Virus record (IMG/VR): IMGVR_UViG_3300029309_004125
Coordinates: 1 to 21,463 of that record
Direction: 5' to 3' (one strand)
DNA from: a virus
Length of the DNA stretch: 21,463 nucleotides
Position numbers and translations under genes: made by a program. Within the stretch, counting starts at the first letter, position 1, and each line of letters begins with the position of its first letter. This document shows positions 20,164-21,463 of this stretch, one piece after another. The notes beneath the pieces were generated by a model. The model searched no databases. It was given only the letters and a program-made list of their open reading frames with translations, and had not been told where the DNA came from.

Positions 20164-20433
20164 CTATCTCCACCACTTGGAATAGACACCCATAGATATT
20201 AAACCAAGAGTGAATACAACAAGTGCTTTTATAATTGTTTCTGTTGCTGTTCTTTTTGCTGACCTATAGCTTTCAATTAAAGTTCTTAGGTCATGTATAT
20301 CTTTTCCAGCTTCTTCATCTTCAAGACCTACTTTTGCCAATGCTCTTTTTGCACCCTCTTCTGATGCTACTCTTAGCATAATCATTAACTTTGGGTCTTC
20401 TCTTACTAATACTTCTAATTTATCTTTGTTCAT
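20164..20433 (-). CDS. Small membrane protein of the lysis cassette (DUF6127-like)
   Basis: An 89-residue protein with one C-terminal membrane span (IIKALVVFTLGLISMGVYS). The preceding part, LGLEDEDA-like in form (here VGLEDEEAGKDIHDLRTLIE) and SYRSAKRTATETI, resembles a family of short phage/prophage proteins I know as DUF6127-like; this is by memory and not tested. CGGAGG at 5 bases upstream supports the ATG at 20433. Its neighbours are the tail protein and the endolysin, so it may help lysis or link to the tail operon. Confidence 0.65.
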   Translation of the reverse strand: MNKDKLEVLVREDPKLMIMLRVASEEGAKRALAKVGLEDEEAGKDIHDLRTLIESYRSAKRTATETIIKALVVFTLGLISMGVYSKWWR

Positions 20434-21059
20434 AATGCCTCCGTACAACTAAATGAAAATCCGTAGGTAGATACCTTATTTGAATTCCATTCAAGTTTAT
20501 TTTGATCCATTCTCCATACTCCCACAGTATTTTGTATAGTACATGGAGTTGAGCCAGTTATTGCTACTTTGAGTGCTGGTTCTAATGAAATGGTAGCTGT
20601 TCCAGAACCACTTGCATTTACATCAGCTGTCACAAGATGTAGTTTTGCACTTGCCCCATTTCCTAATTGTACATAATCACCTTTAACAAGAGCATTACTT
20701 TGACTATTTGTAAATCCACTTACTGCAATATCATAAGCACCTACACTTGCAGATGAAGTTATAGTCAATGAGGATTGTGTTGCATTACCTCGTTTGGACT
20801 TAGCATCTGGATCGCCCATTGTAAATGTTCCTCTTCTGCCATGTAATTGCATAAAGAATGTTTGATAATCTACTGCTTGTGCTCTTGACATAGGTGGTAA
20901 TGTTATAACTGCTGTCCATAATGCCATAGTATGTTCATACACTTGTTGGGCTCCGGTGAATGGAGATTCTGATAACCCTACTGCTCTTTTTAATCCCCAA
21001 TTAGATTTTTGCACTCCTACTGTTGTAGGAAATGCTAATGGATAAGTTGGTGCTGGCAT
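20430..21059 (-). CDS. Distal tail/tail-assembly protein
   Basis: A 209-residue protein that starts YPLAFPTTVGVQKSNWGLKR and continues SESPFTGAQQVYEH, LPPMSRAQAVDYQTFF and GRRGTFTMGDPDA, a sequence pattern I know from phage tail (distal tail/baseplate-like) proteins following the tape measure. The C-terminal part is beta-rich, like an attached domain, possibly one that binds a tail fibre. It overlaps the tape-measure stop by one base (TAATG) and the next gene by 4 bases. It is probably part of the siphovirus tail tip, not visible further in this window. Confidence 0.78.
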   Translation of the reverse strand: MPAPTYPLAFPTTVGVQKSNWGLKRAVGLSESPFTGAQQVYEHTMALWTAVITLPPMSRAQAVDYQTFFMQLHGRRGTFTMGDPDAKSKRGNATQSSLTITSSASVGAYDIAVSGFTNSQSNALVKGDYVQLGNGASAKLHLVTADVNASGSGTATISLEPALKVAITGSTPCTIQNTVGVWRMDQNKLEWNSNKVSTYGFSFSCTEAL

Positions 21060-21463
21060 TATTTACTACCTCCAAAGGCACTTGCAAATTCTCCACCTCT
21101 TAATCTGGACTCTGCAACTGCGGCAATCGTTTCAGCTTTAAATGATGGAAGTAGATTCATCATCTCAGCTTGTACTGTTTGGGCTACGCCTGTTTCTACA
21201 TTAATGTGTTGATTAACAACTACACCACCTCCTGACATTGACCTTGTCATATTACTATTCATAATTCTACCTGATGTATTTGGCACAAAAACTTCTGGCC
21301 CTCTCTCACCGACCATTGTTGGCATATTGGGAGCCACAGTTCCTCCTGTTGCACGAAATCCCATAACTTGATTACCTCCACCAAAATTAGTAATTGTACC
21401 AGCATTTCCCATAACTGGTGTTGTCACCATAGCTGACCTACCCATACCAAAACTGTTTCCTAT
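21059..21463 (-). CDS. Tail tape measure protein, C-terminal part (runs off right edge)
   Basis: The frame is open to the window end, so this is the C-terminal part of a longer protein; the first methionine seen (21445) is internal. The Gly-rich stretch is followed by GGTVAPNMPTMVGERGPEVFVP, the usual tape-measure end motif (G-P-E-x-F-x-P), then GGGVVVNQHINVETG. Tape measure proteins set tail length and are injected with DNA. It marks the beginning of the morphogenesis region to the right. Confidence 0.82.
   Translation of the reverse strand: MGNSFGMGRSAMVTTPVMGNAGTITNFGGGNQVMGFRATGGTVAPNMPTMVGERGPEVFVPNTSGRIMNSNMTRSMSGGGVVVNQHINVETGVAQTVQAEMMNLLPSFKAETIAAVAESRLRGGEFASAFGGSK

Noticed and set aside
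1-21463. tRNA, rRNA, CRISPR array, insertion sequence, integrase or attachment site
   Set aside because: Searched by eye for cloverleaf ends, regular repeats, transposase and integrase motifs on both strands; none seen.

Overview
This window looks like part of a low-GC, tailed (probably siphovirus-type) marine bacteriophage genome. It has a tape-measure C-terminus, a distal-tail-like protein, an M15 endolysin next to a 3TM holin, a T7 gp4/Twinkle-type primase-helicase, an ERF annealase and many overlapping small genes. The host is probably a Gram-negative, AT-rich bacterium. The holin type and tail proteins are reminiscent of alphaproteobacterial phages, and an AT-rich marine alphaproteobacterium (for example SAR11-like) would fit. 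That host call is inference. No integrase, terminase, portal, capsid, tRNA, CRISPR or IS element is visible here.

Layout. (1) 1-292: a divergent promoter region; a partial leftward gene runs off the left edge. (2) 293-1746 (+): a COOH-NH2 ligase (amidoligase) plus a gamma-glutamyl-cyclotransferase-like protein, overlapping as a two-gene cassette. (3) 7395-1733 (-): one long overlapping operon running winged-helix replication protein, primase-helicase, GT-A-like glycosyltransferase, GNAT protein, IbrA-like PAPS-reductase-family protein, IbrB-like ParB-domain protein and a second ParB-domain protein. (4) 7518-8634 (+): four small early-type genes. (5) 9819-8638 (-): a radical SAM enzyme and a 60-residue protein. 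(6) 11483-9872 (-): an HTH regulator, a small secreted protein, a DUF1064 nuclease and membrane proteins. (7) 11583-15101 (+): a recombination cassette of PD-(D/E)XK nuclease, ERF annealase, SSB/DUF736-like protein, HNH nuclease and DNA methyltransferase. (8) 16636-15082 (-): DUF2958, a glycine-zipper lipoprotein and four small proteins. (9) 16769-19027 (+): small genes, an HTH protein and a 2OG-Fe(II) oxygenase. (10) 21463-19073 (-): tail and lysis genes.

How it works together. Transcription leaves from at least four divergent intergenic regions (76-292, 7396-7517, 11484-11582, 16637-16768) and from two single promoters (near 9850 and 18540). Several promoters share an element close to AATAAAGAACA beside a TTGACA box, so they may be co-regulated. 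The two small HTH proteins are obvious candidate regulators.

The most interesting loci are the replication-linked cassette at 1733-5060, which could be a nucleic-acid or other macromolecule modification pathway, and the amidoligase/cyclotransferase pair at 293-1746. All functions are read from sequence motifs by eye; no database search was run. Several short genes (7702-7854, 15673-15807, 15788-15967, 16769-16921 and the partial gene at 1-75) are supported by translational overlaps, ribosome binding sites or both.
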